Source: Channallabes apus
Lineage: Eukaryota > Chordata > Actinopteri > Siluriformes > Clariidae
Direction: 5' to 3'
Length of the DNA: 64,000 bases
Assembly (NCBI GenBank): GCA_030522415.1
Contig: CM060109.1
Span: 33,796,892-33,860,891 of the forward strand
The notes under the pieces were generated by a model, which ran no database searches, was not told where the DNA came from, and saw only the letters and a list, made by a program, of their open reading frames with translations. Position 1 is the stretch's first letter; each line of letters starts with the position of its first letter. This document shows, in pieces, positions 21,913 through 29,920 of the stretch. A program made the translations under genes and the position numbers.

Positions 21913-22986
21913 GCAAGATCCATGTGTAATTAAGTCTGTCACTGCAAGCTGGGTTTCTTTTGCCTCTCCCCCTCTGGCACAGAGACAGATTAGCAGCCGC
22001 TAGCAGCCCTGCTCCCTGATACCTGTTCACTCTCCAGCGTGTTCTCCAATTTATAAACGCCACTGCTCCTTAAAACAATCTGTGTGTGAGTGAATTCACC
22101 CATCATGAATAGCCTAAAGTCTGGATGAGGCTGCAGTCTTATGTTCTACATGAGTCTGAAGATGTGAAGATTTACATGAAAAGATTCAGAAATAAAAATG
22201 ACATCACACTGTGTGAAGTAGGCACCGAGTAAAAGAACCGAATGGTGATTTCTGTCTTTTAGTCCAAGTGTACCTCAAGCTGCTGTGGTATGTTACGAGG
22301 TTAAGGTGCATCATCCTGCAGCACTACTCACCCTGGTGTGTTATTGGCTGTTGCCTAGTGTCCCGACTGTACACAAACTACAGAATACCACAATGTCATG
22401 TTACTGTAAATGAGAGTGTCTGAATTCAGAGGAATACCAGTGTGGAAAAAGATCATGATGCACAGAGCAGCTCACTTATAGTGAGTCTCTTACTGTCCGC
22501 CTAATACAGTATGAGGTCACAAAACATCAGGTTTTGTATACATGTTAAATTTTACCTAAATGTAGTTACTTAAAATGAGCTGGTGTGACCATGTTACTCA
22601 GGTTTAATAAAACTGTGAGTTATATGTTCGAGCAGAACGTTCAAGTGCAACGTGGAATTAGATCGAACCGTTCACACGAGAAATCTGAAAGCTATAGCTG
22701 GTATATGTTTAATCTACAATAGAATTTATACAGATTCTTCGTGTGTTTTCAGTCAGATCAGACACCATTTAGACCTCACTATTAGCTCCTTCATCTGAGT
22801 GTATATATTTAGTATGAAGCTCTAGCTTTAGCTGCTTTACGTCTGTGCATGGAGTGGACAAGCAAAGAAAAGGAAAACACACTAAACATGATTTGTAATT
22901 GCTGCTTCTTCGCAGGTGGATCTCCACATTTGGCAGCAAAGATCAACGAAGCAAAAGACATTCTTGAGTCTGGCGATCGGAGTTAA
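2744..22986 (+). CDS. DNAJC15: DNAJC15, mitochondrial J-domain co-chaperone (six coding exons)
   Basis: Exons 2744-2851, 3190-3241, 9008-9081, 17039-17118, 20619-20689 and 22916-22986 splice in frame into 151 residues; the human protein is about 150. Residues 1-36 are hydrophilic and 37-54 ([18 protein letters not shown]) form one membrane segment. A conserved linker follows (WKPLGQAI, then [10 protein letters not shown]), and 95-151 is a C-terminal J domain with the HPD motif at 125-127, needed to stimulate HSP70 ATPase. This N-terminal anchor with a C-terminal J domain is the DNAJC15/DNAJC19 (Pam18/TIM14) architecture. The family sits in the mitochondrial inner membrane with TIM23 and mtHSP70, and DNAJC15 restrains respiratory-chain activity. 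The WKPL linker and convergent ENOX1 neighbour favour DNAJC15 over DNAJC19. All introns have GT/AG ends. The first in-frame ATG of exon 1 was chosen. No damaging change is seen. Confidence 0.95.
3190..3241 (+). CDS. DNAJC15: DNAJC15 coding exon 2 (membrane segment)
   Basis: A 52-base exon between acceptor gacag| and donor |gtaaga. It encodes residues 37-53 and the first base of 54: the small-residue-rich, glycine/alanine transmembrane helix. Phase agrees with exons 1 and 3. Confidence 0.93.
3811..4332. mobile_element. Candidate non-autonomous DNA element with giant internal palindrome
   Basis: Matching inverted ends (TCACATTAGG at 3811-3820, its complement at 4323-4332) bound a 522-base segment without coding capacity whose left centre is the palindrome 3910-4048. 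Both edges continue with weak similarity (ATTCTG...AATGATT beside GATCATT...ATTCTG). This fits a MITE of hAT or similar type. Target duplications are not clear, so class and exact ends are uncertain. Confidence 0.5.
3910..4048. repeat. Near-perfect palindrome, 60-bp perfect arms, 1-nt loop
   Basis: Left arm 3919-3978 is the exact reverse complement of 3980-4039, around the single base 3979. After one mismatch (3918/4040) pairing resumes to 3910/4048. The centre reads GAGAAC-A-GTTCTC. Confidence 0.93.
4608..4760 (+). repeat. tRNA-like SINE (second family)
   Basis: Begins 'AAGTGGCGCAGTGATAAAGT', a tRNA-like A-box region, followed about 40 bases later by a B box (AGTTCGATTCC) and an unrelated body including 'GGAGCGGTGAGCACTG'. 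Sequence differs from the 29100 family. Internal pol III promoter elements look intact, but this is a repeat rather than a tRNA gene. Confidence 0.65.
4903..6350 (-). mobile_element. 5'-truncated L2-like LINE
   Basis: A minus-strand non-LTR retrotransposon. Its 3' end (low coordinates) carries a short ATT/AAT repeat tail next to 'ATATAGCGCCTTTC', typical of fish L2-like tails. The body encodes an RT fragment (5063-6346). The 5' end stops abruptly near 6350, so the endonuclease region is missing, the usual outcome of incomplete reverse transcription. Strand is opposite to DNAJC15. Confidence 0.85.
5063..6346 (-). CDS. L2-like reverse transcriptase, N-terminally truncated
   Basis: An uninterrupted 427-residue frame. 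RT motifs in order: [16 protein letters not shown] near residue 20, motif [13 protein letters not shown] near 53, motif [14 protein letters not shown] near 112, and the catalytic YADDTQLY near 143. The C-terminal domain ends with [19 protein letters not shown], typical of L2/CR1-group polymerases. The initial ATG is just the first one inside the truncated element. Lack of stops points to fairly recent insertion, but without endonuclease it cannot be autonomous. Confidence 0.85.
   Translation of the reverse strand: MGLPVQLQSYLSSHNLYECFQSGFRPHHSTETALLKVVNDLLMASDAGSASILIRLDLSSAFDTISHNILISRLSALGISGTALSWFASYLSDRQHYITIRQSKSSTAPVSHGVPQGSVLGPLLFIIYMLPLGKIIRRHGFNFHCYADDTQLYISFRHYHPFPTNSVSDCIDDINAWMTSNLLKLNTDKTDFLLVGSPKTIAALCTDTVNISGTLVRSSTTIKNLGITFDSHLSFLPHISSLTKSAFYHLRNIARLRPFLDIKDAETLVHAFITSRLDYCNSLFYGLPNTTLNKLQYIQNSAARVLTYTKKSSHITPILHKLHWLPIRSRIQYKILLITFKALHGLAPPYISDLIHTYSPARTLRSADDGLLVISRHRLASFGGRAFSISAPTLWNSIPKHIRDLSSLQDFKTHLKTYLFSSCFSTL
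7445..7498. repeat. (AT)n microsatellite
   Basis: About 27 uninterrupted AT units within DNAJC15 intron 2. Confidence 0.95.
9008..9081 (+). CDS. DNAJC15: DNAJC15 coding exon 3 (residues 54-78)
   Basis: A 74-base exon after acceptor tttag|, ending ACT|gtaagt. It encodes [20 protein letters not shown] and five more residues. WKPL is the recognisable family motif just after the membrane segment. Residues 55-59 (RSSFH) are less typical than the usual aromatic run but keep frame and splice phase. Confidence 0.92.
9204..9219. repeat. Poly-C tract
   Basis: Sixteen consecutive C residues on the plus strand. Confidence 0.9.
9835..10048 (+). repeat. Tc1 left terminal inverted repeat
   Basis: About 210 bases that match the complement of 16010-16224 with scattered differences. 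A long A/T run in the right copy accounts for much of the length difference. Confidence 0.9.
10206..12535 (+). pseudogene. Tc1 transposase pseudogene
   Basis: From 10206 the first frame (about 114 codons) carries the N-terminal paired-like helix-turn-helix ([19 protein letters not shown]) and a GRPPKLT linker. A stop follows, then a frame from 10550 with [15 protein letters not shown] and [10 protein letters not shown]. The first catalytic Asp region (normally WSDE) is shortened and lost: only VLWS-like text remains. The second block reads FQQDNNPKH near 10867. The hAT insertion splits the gene after 10932, and the third block [17 protein letters not shown] appears at about 12390-12440. Stops, deletions and both insertions make it dead. 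Confidence 0.9.
10933..12366. mobile_element. Non-autonomous hAT element inserted in Tc1
   Basis: Ends are TAGGGCTGCAAC at 10933 and GTTGCAGCCCTA at 12366, flanked by a perfect 8-bp duplication CAAAACAT (10925-10932 and 12367-12374), the hAT signature. The ends are rich in ATCGAT/AATCGATTA motifs that could bind transposase. A short frame near 11090-11180 reads [11 protein letters not shown], resembling the start of a hAT BED finger, so it may derive from an autonomous hAT. Inside are a 14-bp stem (TTCACACGGGCTTT and its complement, 11273-11308) and a 34-bp direct repeat (11912-11945 and 12199-12232). Confidence 0.9.
12540..15928 (+). mobile_element. Apparently full-length Rex1/CR1-group LINE
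   Basis: Inserted in the Tc1 sequence at GGTAGA|GACATACC. A short duplication GAGA flanks it (12536-12539 and 15929-15932). The 5' end starts with a repeated 'ATCCAAG' next to AAGATGGCGCC, and the 3' end carries AATAAA and a (TTTGAA)-like repeat tail, as in CR1/Rex1-type elements. It encodes one long ORF (12553-15546) with endonuclease and RT. Clade name is by recognition only; L2 or another jockey-group clade is possible. Confidence 0.9.
12553..15546 (+). CDS. LINE endonuclease-reverse transcriptase polyprotein
   Basis: An uninterrupted frame of about 997 residues if started at the ATG in AAGATGGCGCCGG (12553). An ATG at 12520 belongs to the surrounding Tc1 sequence. The APE-type endonuclease has [15 protein letters not shown] near residue 90, TETWLN near 130, GDFN near 255 and KSDHAAIF near 300. 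The RT has [42 protein letters not shown] and the catalytic FADDTVVV. The C-terminal part keeps [17 protein letters not shown] and an [17 protein letters not shown] stretch. All catalytic signatures I can check are present. No ORF1 is visible. There are no stops or frameshifts, so a young insertion is likely. Confidence 0.92.
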   Translation: MAPVRSAAVTTAPTTFSLFLFFKLVFSVLKSAKSPPLSTLDMIETLLFLLVLTPDPSWPSEILRENNGRDAKRRTRGRRAGVRNRLRARAHRTPLPSILLANVQSLENKLDDLRARIKFQRDIRDCNLLCFTETWLNPAVPDHAIQPAEFFSVHRMDRTRDLGKSRGGGVCLMVNNSWCNSASVVPLTRSCTPNLELLSIMCRPFYLPREFTSVIISAVYIPPQADTETALCELHGALTQHQTQHRDAALIVVGDFNSANLKRAAPNFYQHITCPTRGERTLDHCYTTVKDGYKAQSRPAFGKSDHAAIFLMPKYKQRLKQEVPVQREVARWTDQSVAALQDALDDADWDMFRNSSDDDVSVFTEAVVGFIEKLADDTVEKKTIRTFPNQKPWVDKTIRDALRSRTAAYNTGLASGDMEPYKAASYNVRKAVKEAKQLYGRKLESQLQQSDSRSLWQGLRTITDYKAPASGMTNADATLADELNIFYARFEAAAKDASDANANGANASGTNASGANGCRQEDTASTGNVLIISEHDMRRAFKRVNTRKAAGPDGISGRILRSCADQLAPVFTEIFNISLSQSVIPTCFKESIIVPVPKKPHPASLNDYRPVALTSVVMKCFERLIRDFIISSLPDTLDPLQFAYRQNRSTDDAISHLLHTSLTHLDTRKRNYVKMLFIDYSSAFNTIIPSTLTTKLEHLGLSSSICQWISNFLTGRPQAVRMGGHVSATLTLSTGAPQGCVLSPLLYSLYTHDCVATTNSTSIKFADDTVVVGLITNNDESDYLEEIGNLENWCQRNNLLLNVSKTKELIVDFSTKQERNYQTPVINRSPVERVDSFRYLGVHITQDLSWSCHINTVVKKARQRLYHLRRLRDFRLPSKVLRNFYSCTIESILTGNISTWFRNSTMQDRRALQRVVRSAERIIRTELPDLHSIYSKRCWTKARKIMKDLSQPSNGLFSLLRSGKRFRSLKANTERLRRSFFPQAIRSLNHNHTSTQD
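16010..16224 (+). repeat. Tc1 right terminal inverted repeat
   Basis: Complement of 9835-10048, ending ...GCAAGCCACTG before the TA target copy. Confidence 0.9.
17039..17118 (+). CDS. DNAJC15: DNAJC15 coding exon 4 (residues 79-105)
   Basis: Acceptor caccag|, donor ATCAG|gtaaga. It encodes the segment with [20 protein letters not shown], the conserved lead-in and first helix of the Pam18-type J domain. Ends in phase 2. Confidence 0.94.
17119..20618 (+). other. DNAJC15: DNAJC15 intron 4
   Basis: A 3.5-kb intron. One short Tc1-type relic (19485-19675) and an A-run near 19830 were seen. No other recognised element. Confidence 0.75.
19485..19675. mobile_element. Small Tc1-like MITE or terminal relic
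   Basis: CCAGTCAAAAGTTT at the left and its inverted counterpart (ATTTTGACTGGTAGTGTATA) at the right bound about 190 bases without coding capacity. The ends resemble the ACTACCAGTCAAA end of the Tc1 relic at 28119. Divergence makes exact borders uncertain. Confidence 0.5.
20619..20689 (+). CDS. DNAJC15: DNAJC15 coding exon 5 (J-domain HPD)
   Basis: Acceptor gcacag|, donor AAAG|gtcagt. It encodes the J-domain middle, [17 protein letters not shown], with His-Pro-Asp at residues 125-127. Confidence 0.95.
20690..22915 (+). other. DNAJC15: DNAJC15 intron 5
   Basis: A 2.2-kb intron with a short TG-rich run near 21043-21062 and a (GT)n run at 21872-21910. No mobile element recognised. Confidence 0.75.
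21872..21910. repeat. (GT)n microsatellite
   Basis: About 19 uninterrupted GT units. Confidence 0.95.
22916..22986 (+). CDS. DNAJC15: DNAJC15 coding exon 6 (C terminus and stop)
   Basis: Acceptor ttcgcag|. It encodes [19 protein letters not shown] and the last three residues DRS, then TAA at 22984-22986. This is the last J-domain helix of the family. Confidence 0.95.
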
Positions 22987-23230
22987 CCTTCTGTGTTCTT
23001 CAAAGCACCATTCACTCAGTCGTTTTCTGCTCATCTCCAATCTTCTCCACTTCTTGAGCTCACATTGACCAGAATCCTCTCGTCCTGACTCGGCCACCTC
23101 AGAGGCTCTGCAGTGCTGTTTTCTTAGCAAGAACCTCAACATCACCATCTGCTAAGCTAAGCTAGTACAATGTACACTTATGGCTGTATAATGCTATTTA
23201 TAATACTGAATAAACAGACTGAAAAACTGC
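22987..23230 (+). other. DNAJC15: DNAJC15 3'UTR with poly(A) signal
   Basis: AATAAA at 23209-23214 lies about 220 bases after the stop, giving a short 3'UTR. It is the first canonical signal after the stop codon. Confidence 0.7.
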
Positions 23231-23820
23231 ATGAGCAATAATTTAAGTTGGACCACTGCGGAAACAATCCAGTCAGTTCAATCAGTTGCAACTTAATTTG
23301 ATATCTACAACTGCTCTGTTTTTATAATTGAGCCCTGGTGTCAAGCTCGTTGTAAAATAGCCGTTGTGTAAATCACGACCCGAAACAACTGTCCTCCTCC
23401 TCCTGCCTTCCTCTCTGTCTAGCACTGATGCATGGACTTTGTCAGCTTTTCTCTCCTGGCACAGCCCTGCTTAGGTGCTGTAGCTAATATCGATTACTTG
23501 TGTGTGTACAGTAAGTATATCAGAGGTGTGTGTTCTGCTGTTGTCCTGTTACACTCAGACTACCCTGTCGGTTTCTGTTGCTCTGACCCCTCCTGTGACT
23601 GCAGCTATTTTCAGCCTGCACTCTTACTGTGAGCTCTGCATGGAGCTTCTGAACAAGCCTGCTCTCTGCATGTTCATCTCCACCCTGGTGCATTTCCATT
23701 AAGTATTGTAAAATAACAGCCAGGCTTTCTTCATTACTTTACCTGACCAGTGACAGATATTTTTATAGGCAGATATGAACTTCACAACACATTCATTTAC
23801 TATAATAGCTTGTACATGAT

Positions 23821-23857
23821 CCCCCCCCCCCCCCCCCCCCAAAAAAAAAAAAAAAAT
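23821..23857. repeat. Poly-C followed by poly-A
   Basis: Twenty C residues run directly into about sixteen A residues. This is a likely site of length error. Confidence 0.9.
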
Positions 23858-24519
23858 CAGCATTGACCATTGTTACATCCATTCTTGTCTTTGCTATATG
23901 TTTTCTTCATATCAAAGATCACTGATGGTTTTTCATCTAGTTTGCAATAAGGCGGCCAGCTCGTTTGCTCTAATGGTAAGGGTCAGGATGAGTGTAGTTT
24001 ATAAATATGTGCACAAAGCTAGCTAGGTTGCATCTTGGACTCCCCATATCTGCCAGGTTATTAAATTCCATTTCACAGCAAAACCTCTGAGTCATGAGAT
24101 GAACAGAGCCAAGAACTCTCAGACTTTGTGACCTATATTTTAAGCTCTGTTTGCTATGGAGCCTTGGAGTCTTTATGAAAAGAGATGTGATGGATGTGTT
24201 AAACTAAACACAAAACGAAAAGCAGAATGTTGCCAAAAAGAAAGCCTTGTAATATAAGTCCAAAAATGTGCACCCTATATTATAGGTTCAGAGTCCAGCT
24301 GGTGTTCAGAACTGGTTCTTGGAAAATGCTTCTTTGAAAAGAAAAAAAAAAAGAAAAATGTCTGTCTTCCTGAAATGTATGTCATAATTTAATATGAGAT
24401 TTTCGTTCATTTTCCCCCAGTGTTTTCCTAAGGGAATGTTAACAGAAATTGTATAAATATGATTGAACTATGCATCATGCAGTTGCTACAATACAAACGG
24501 TGTCTTGATTATGTTGAGC

Positions 24520-25100
24520 AGTGTAAATGATCTTCATACTGATTAACAGTGTCACAAACACGAGGGGTGCTCAAGACAAGCAGGGTATTGTTCCAAAATT
24601 TCTCATGAATAAAAAGTGTACGACTGATGTATATTTACCGATGATGCTTACAGAATCTTTTAAGCATAGTACAGTGATGAGACTTATTCGCAGTCAAACA
24701 TTTGAATAGTGCAAGCATTTTAGAGAACGCTGTAAGTTGTTGAATATCTAATCCGGTCGAGGTGGCTCGGAGCCCACGGAGTTGTTCCTATGAGCATTCA
24801 GCAAGGGATAACCAATGGATAACTTGTCACCAACTTGTGGAAGAGATGCATCTGTCTGGGAACTGTACACACAATCATTTACCAACAGCTGGATTTATTG
24901 CCACATTCCCCATACAGTCCTGACCATGGGTGTTTCACATGTTTGTGATATTTAAGAAGTTTCTGCTTGCATTTCAGACATGAAGCAGGCAGTCTGATCA
25001 TGGCAACAGGATACTGAGAACTTTTTACCTTCATGGTATCCAAGCACTAGTGAAATGCTGGGAGTGGTTCTTCTCTACAATGAAACGTCCCAGTTTGGCT
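24520..25100 (+). mobile_element. Decayed mariner-like transposase relic
   Basis: Parts resemble a second copy at 30040-30330: 'catttgaatagtgcaagcatttta' here against 'catttgaatggtgcaaacgtttta' there, both suggesting TFEW-KRFK-like mariner text, followed by related 'ggataacttgtcaccaacttg' text. Near 25010-25060 a translation similar to FFLHGIQALVK is seen, like the C terminus of mariner-type transposases. No intact frame or terminal repeats. Confidence 0.5.
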
Positions 25101-26283
25101 TGAACATTCCTCGTATTTGCATAATACAGTAGTTATTGTCATTGGGAAGGATATTTCTTATACTCTTATGGTTTCTTTCTTTATTTCTTAAATGCATCTG
25201 GACTTAATTAACTATCTACAGTACCACAAGTAGGAGAGATTAGCAAAACTCATGCTGCTTTTATTCCCACTCCTACGCAGGTTATTTATAGATAACTTAA
25301 GGGAACCTCATTTACAATTTCAGCTCTTTCCATGAACTTCTCCAGACGGACCAAAAGAATCTCTGCAATTTCATAATTCGGCTATCTGGAATAAGTGGCA
25401 CTGGAATATCTTTCTAGAAAATCCCTAGCCAGTGTTCAGTTGGTCATTTATTCAGACAAAGACTAAATCTGTAATGCACTAATAGTTATCTCACTACTAT
25501 AACTATTACTATTATTGAACATGCTGCATGGTAATCATAGTGTCAGAAGCAGCTGAAACTTTTAGAGTACTGTACCTCCATACATCACAGAAGTATTCCA
25601 CCTGTATGGGGTCAATATCAGCCAGAGCACAAATAAGGATGAGTGAGAGAATAACTGGGGGGGGCGGGGGAGAAAAAACAAAGGGCGGTGTTAGGAGGCC
25701 TTCCTAAAAATAGGTTCAAAGTGAAAAAGAAAGAAATTGCACGGTGAGAGTCTTGTAAACATCCTGCTGTGCTAGCATTTTGATGGTCATCATCATCCGT
25801 CAACCACAGATATTCACCACATTAATGGCCTGCTTGCATAGCAAACCAAATGAACACTCGAATGGGAAGAAGGAAAATGTGAATGTGCTTAATGTTCTTT
25901 TTCAGGCTTCAGGGTTATTTAGAAAGAAGCTAATGTGTCACAGAGGAAAGAAACAAGAAGCTGAGCAGTAAGTGCTATTCTTGCAGTCTGGGTTTGGTGT
26001 CCAGCAAACACTATTTTTGTTCACTGGCAGGAAGAATGGCTTATGCAAGCTGTATTTCTGTGCACCATGCTGTCAACAAAATGCATTCATTTTTGCAGGT
26101 TCATTGAGTCTAAAATGAGAAATGTTTTTTTTTTTATACTGAAGTAGAGGTACATTAATCTTTGAGTTACAAAGGGATGTATATAACCAATTTGAGCCAA
26201 ATCTCATACGTACTGTATCATTGTAACTACATCAGCCTGAAAAAGACAATAATGTAAAAGAATACTGTATCACACTTATTGTC

Positions 26284-26420
26284 CACTTAATTAGGTTCAC
26301 ATGTTCAACTGCCTGTTAACACAAATATCTAATCAGCCAATCACATGACAGCACTTTGTTCAATCTATTCAATGAAGAATTAAACCAGTTCTGCAGATAA
26401 AAAGTGCTGGTTGGGATTTC
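26284..26420. repeat. Interspersed repeat of common fish type
   Basis: The block 'TTAGGTTCACATGTTCAACT' followed by 'aatatctaatcagccaatca' is familiar as a dispersed repeat in teleost genomes. I cannot assign its class. Confidence 0.4.
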
Positions 26421-26807
26421 TTTTGCATCTTCTTACTTGTTCAACTCGATGAGTGTGCTGTTGCTGCATTTCAACTCTGGCTTGCTCATTAGCAATCTAA
26501 ATATAAATCTACATCCAGACCTTTGCAAAACTTCTTTATGTCATCAATTATTAAAAGTTTTACACATATAGTATTGAAAAATATATATATTTTTTAAAAC
26601 TTCATCATACACACTATAACTGAGTATATTACTCTAAACACCTATAATTTCCATCAGTAACTTCATATCATATGCTCATGGGATTGTCCTACAGTAGATA
26701 TCATTTAATCCTGTGGTTATTGAGAAAATCATGTTATGACAAAGTTGAAGGAGGAATTGGACTTAGAACAGCTAGCCATCTTTCCTTTCCCATTAAGACA
26801 TCAGCTC

Positions 26808-27703
26808 TTTATTCAGAATGATTAGGCACCCTGTGCTTCACATCTTCATCAAGTGGACTGCTTATTACTGCATACAATGTTAGTAAAAAAATAAATAAAT
26901 AAACACGGAAAATGTGACAGTTATGCGAGACGGCTTTCATCTCAGCATGTGTAATAGTGTTACGGTTTGAATAAAAAGGATTTTAATAGAGTTTTTGAGA
27001 GTCATAATTAACATGAGCTGATAAAGATGATGCATTTTGACACAAGAAAAATGTTCATTGCGTACACTGTCCACACAACAACAAAAGAACCTAAACAATA
27101 AAATATCCTGTGTCATTCAGGGGTGGAAATGCCCATGAGTAACTATTAAGTGCAGCATGTTTAGCTTACCGGAGCATTTACCACAGCTGGAGATCTCAAA
27201 AGAACTGGAGCAAAAAACGCACAACGACAAGCTGGACAAGAAACTGTTTCTGAACCCTTTCTGTAATGGTGAGGTGAGATTAAATCTGTAAATCTTTTGG
27301 CGAACTCATGGAAAATGTTCAATACAGTGAATAGTCTCAGGCTCTGGATCTGCACAGTACACACTTGTGTAACTGTACATTTTCACATTCCACTTTCTTC
27401 ATTCATAATTAAGCGGTGCTGTATTCCTATACTTCTCTCCCCACTGATGACAAAGTTATGTAACAGGAGCAGACATCAGAATATAGCTCCTTTGAGTAAG
27501 CAAACCTATCCTGATTCTGTGCATGTTCCTTTGCTGTCATTAGGTTACATAAACCAGAACAGCAGGGGTTGACAGCTACAGCAGTGAGGGAGAACCCGGT
27601 ACAGAGTTCCTCTGAGGCTTTGGCCAGTCTCATTCTGTAAGTCACTGAGGCACAGTGCTCGCAGATCCCATAACCTCAGTGTCAGCAACTGTCTCTTTGT
27701 ACG
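26808..27703 (-). other. ENOX1: Probable ENOX1 3'UTR
   Basis: AATAAA on the minus strand (plus positions 26808-26813) is a candidate poly(A) signal about 890 bases past the ENOX1 stop. No coding potential here. Another signal could be used. Confidence 0.4.
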
Positions 27704-27835
27704 TTATGTTGAGCTGAGGGCCTCGAAGCCACAGAACTTCCAGCGTTTTTCCAAAGTGGCACCCACACCGCTAAACTCCTGCTTGAACATGTTGGGTAGC
27801 CGCACCATCAACCGCTCTAGATCACTGGCAGAGAT
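27704..27835 (-). CDS. ENOX1: ENOX1 coding exon 14 (C terminus)
   Basis: Acceptor ttttctcag| on the minus strand, stop TAA at 27704-27706. Encodes ISASDLERLMVRLPNMFKQE, then the hallmark GVGATLEKRWKFCGFEALSS ending and a final Thr. Phase 0. Confidence 0.95.
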   Translation of the reverse strand: MSASDLERLMVRLPNMFKQEFSGVGATLEKRWKFCGFEALSST

Positions 27836-29873
27836 CTGAGAAAAGAAGAAATTCATTCATGAAAAATACCCTTTATTATACATATAAAATTTGATTTTTT
27901 TTTTCAGTCATACAGTAAGCTTGTCTACAGTGCAATATGTTAAGCTTAAAATGACAAAATTCATTTTCATTTTGGTCTTGTTAATTCGTCAACAGTCAAA
28001 GCCCACTCAATAAGGACACTTACACTCAAAGAGTGTAAAGAATGCTACAATGAACACAACATAATCTATACGTCAAGGAAAATAAATCATGTGCCTCAAT
28101 CTCCAGTCCATTAGTCTACACTACCAGTCAAACCTTTGGACACACCTTCTCCTTCAGTGTTTTGTCTTTATTAATATTTTAATTATTTTCAACATGTTAT
28201 AGTACATTAATACTGAAGACATCCAAACAATGAAAAAGTACATATGGAATTATGTAGTTAAAAAAACATGTTAAACAAACCAGAATATGTTTTATATTTT
28301 AAATTGTCCAAGGTAACTACATTTAGCTGTTATTACAGCTTGGCACACTCATGGCATTCTCTCAGGGATTCCTGAGTTTTACCATTTTCCTGGAAATGTT
28401 TTCAGTTCACAGCCTTGTCAGGAGTTAATTTGTGACATTTCTTGCCTTCTTGATGTGCTTTAGACCATCAGATGTGTTCTTGTTCAGAGGAAGGGTGGGC
28501 ACAGTGTCCATAGCTCTATTAGTGCTACTACAACTACAAATCCACATTATGGCAAAAAAACCTAAATAAAGAGAAAATACAGTCTGTCGTTACTTTAAGA
28601 AATGAAGGTCAGTCAATCCAAAAAATCTCAAGAATTTTGAATGTATCCCCAATTGCAGTTGTCTAAACAATCAAACTCTTTGATGAAGCTGGCTCTCATA
28701 AGGGCCATCCCAGGACCAAGAGCTACCTCTGCTGCAGAGGATAAGTTCATTAGAGTGACCAGCCTCAGAAATCACCAATTTAGAGCATCTCAGATTAGAG
28801 CCCACATAAATGCTTCTCTGAGTTCAAGCGGCAGGCATATTTCAACATCCACTCTTCAGAGAAGACTGAATCAATAATAAAAAAAAACAATACTTCAGAA
28901 GAACAACAAGCAGAAAAAACACAAGGAATGAATATTTAATCAGTGAAAAACTTTTAAGATTTTTGAGTGTAAACAGCATGTCTTTGTGAACAGACAGGTC
29001 CTGAATGTGTAGTTTCCACTGTGAACAATGGAGGAGGAGGTGTGATGGTGTGGGGATGCTTTGCTGGTAACACTGTTTTCCAACAGGACAATGACCCCAG
29101 GCGGCGCGGTGGTGTAGTGGTTAGCACTGTCGCCTTGCACCTCCAGGGTCTGGGTTTGATTCCCCGGCCAGGCTCGATTCCCGTCTCTGTGTGCATGGAG
29201 TTTGCATGTTCTCCCCGTGCTTGCTGGGTTTCCTCCGGGTACTCCGGTTTCCTCCCACAGTCCAAAGACATGCAGATTAGGCTATTTGGCGTTCCTAAAT
29301 TGCCCGTAGTGTGTGATTGGGTGTGTGAGTGTGTGTATGTGTGTGTGCCCTGCGATGGATTGGCACCCTGTCCAGGGTGTACCCCGCCTAGTGCCCGAAG
29401 TCTCCTGGGATAGGCTCCAGCTACAGGATTAAGCGGTATAGAAAATGAATGAATGAACAATGACCCCAAACACACCTCTATATTATATACAGTGGAACTG
29501 TTATAGCAAATTTTGGGGGGAAAAAAGTGAAATGCTGTGAGTACTTTACGGATGCATCGTAAGAGCTACTTGTCCAAGAAGGAGAGTGATGGACTGCTGT
29601 ATCACATGACCTGGCCACCATAATCATCTGATCTAAATCCAGTTAAGATCGTTTGGGACAAGTTGGACCACAGAGTGAAGGAAAAGCAGCAACAAGTACT
29701 CAAGAACCCTGGGACCTCCTGAGAAACCATTTCAGGTGACTACTTCATGAAGCCCACTGAGAGAATGGGAAGAGTGTGCAAAGCTGTCATAAAAGCAAAA
29801 GGTGGCCACTTTGAAGAATTGAAAATAGAAAATATATTGAGTTCTTAAAAATGTTTGTTGACTACATAATTCC

Positions 29874-29920
<47 letters not shown>

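Larger units (their letters stand above)
23231..26807. other. Intergenic region between convergent DNAJC15 and ENOX1
   Basis: About 3.6 kb. Contains a poly-C/poly-A run (23821-23857), a mariner-like relic (24520-25100) and one interspersed repeat (26284-26420). No gene recognised. Confidence 0.7.
28119..29876 (+). mobile_element. Second Tc1-like transposon, decayed and 3'-truncated
   Basis: Begins CACTACCAGTCAAACCTTTG after a TA. Its left repeat contains 'atatggaattatgtagtt', whose complement recurs at the right ('aactacataattccatat'-like at 29857-29876). The outer right end is replaced by an (AT)n run. Coding relics (28575-28877 and 28990-29735) sit between. A SINE (29100-29456) interrupts it. 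Confidence 0.85.

Noticed and set aside
29100..29170. Possible tRNA genes at the SINE heads (29100, 4608, 35580, 63056)
   Set aside because: They have A- and B-box-like text but no foldable tRNA cloverleaf or anticodon arm, and they run into shared SINE bodies.
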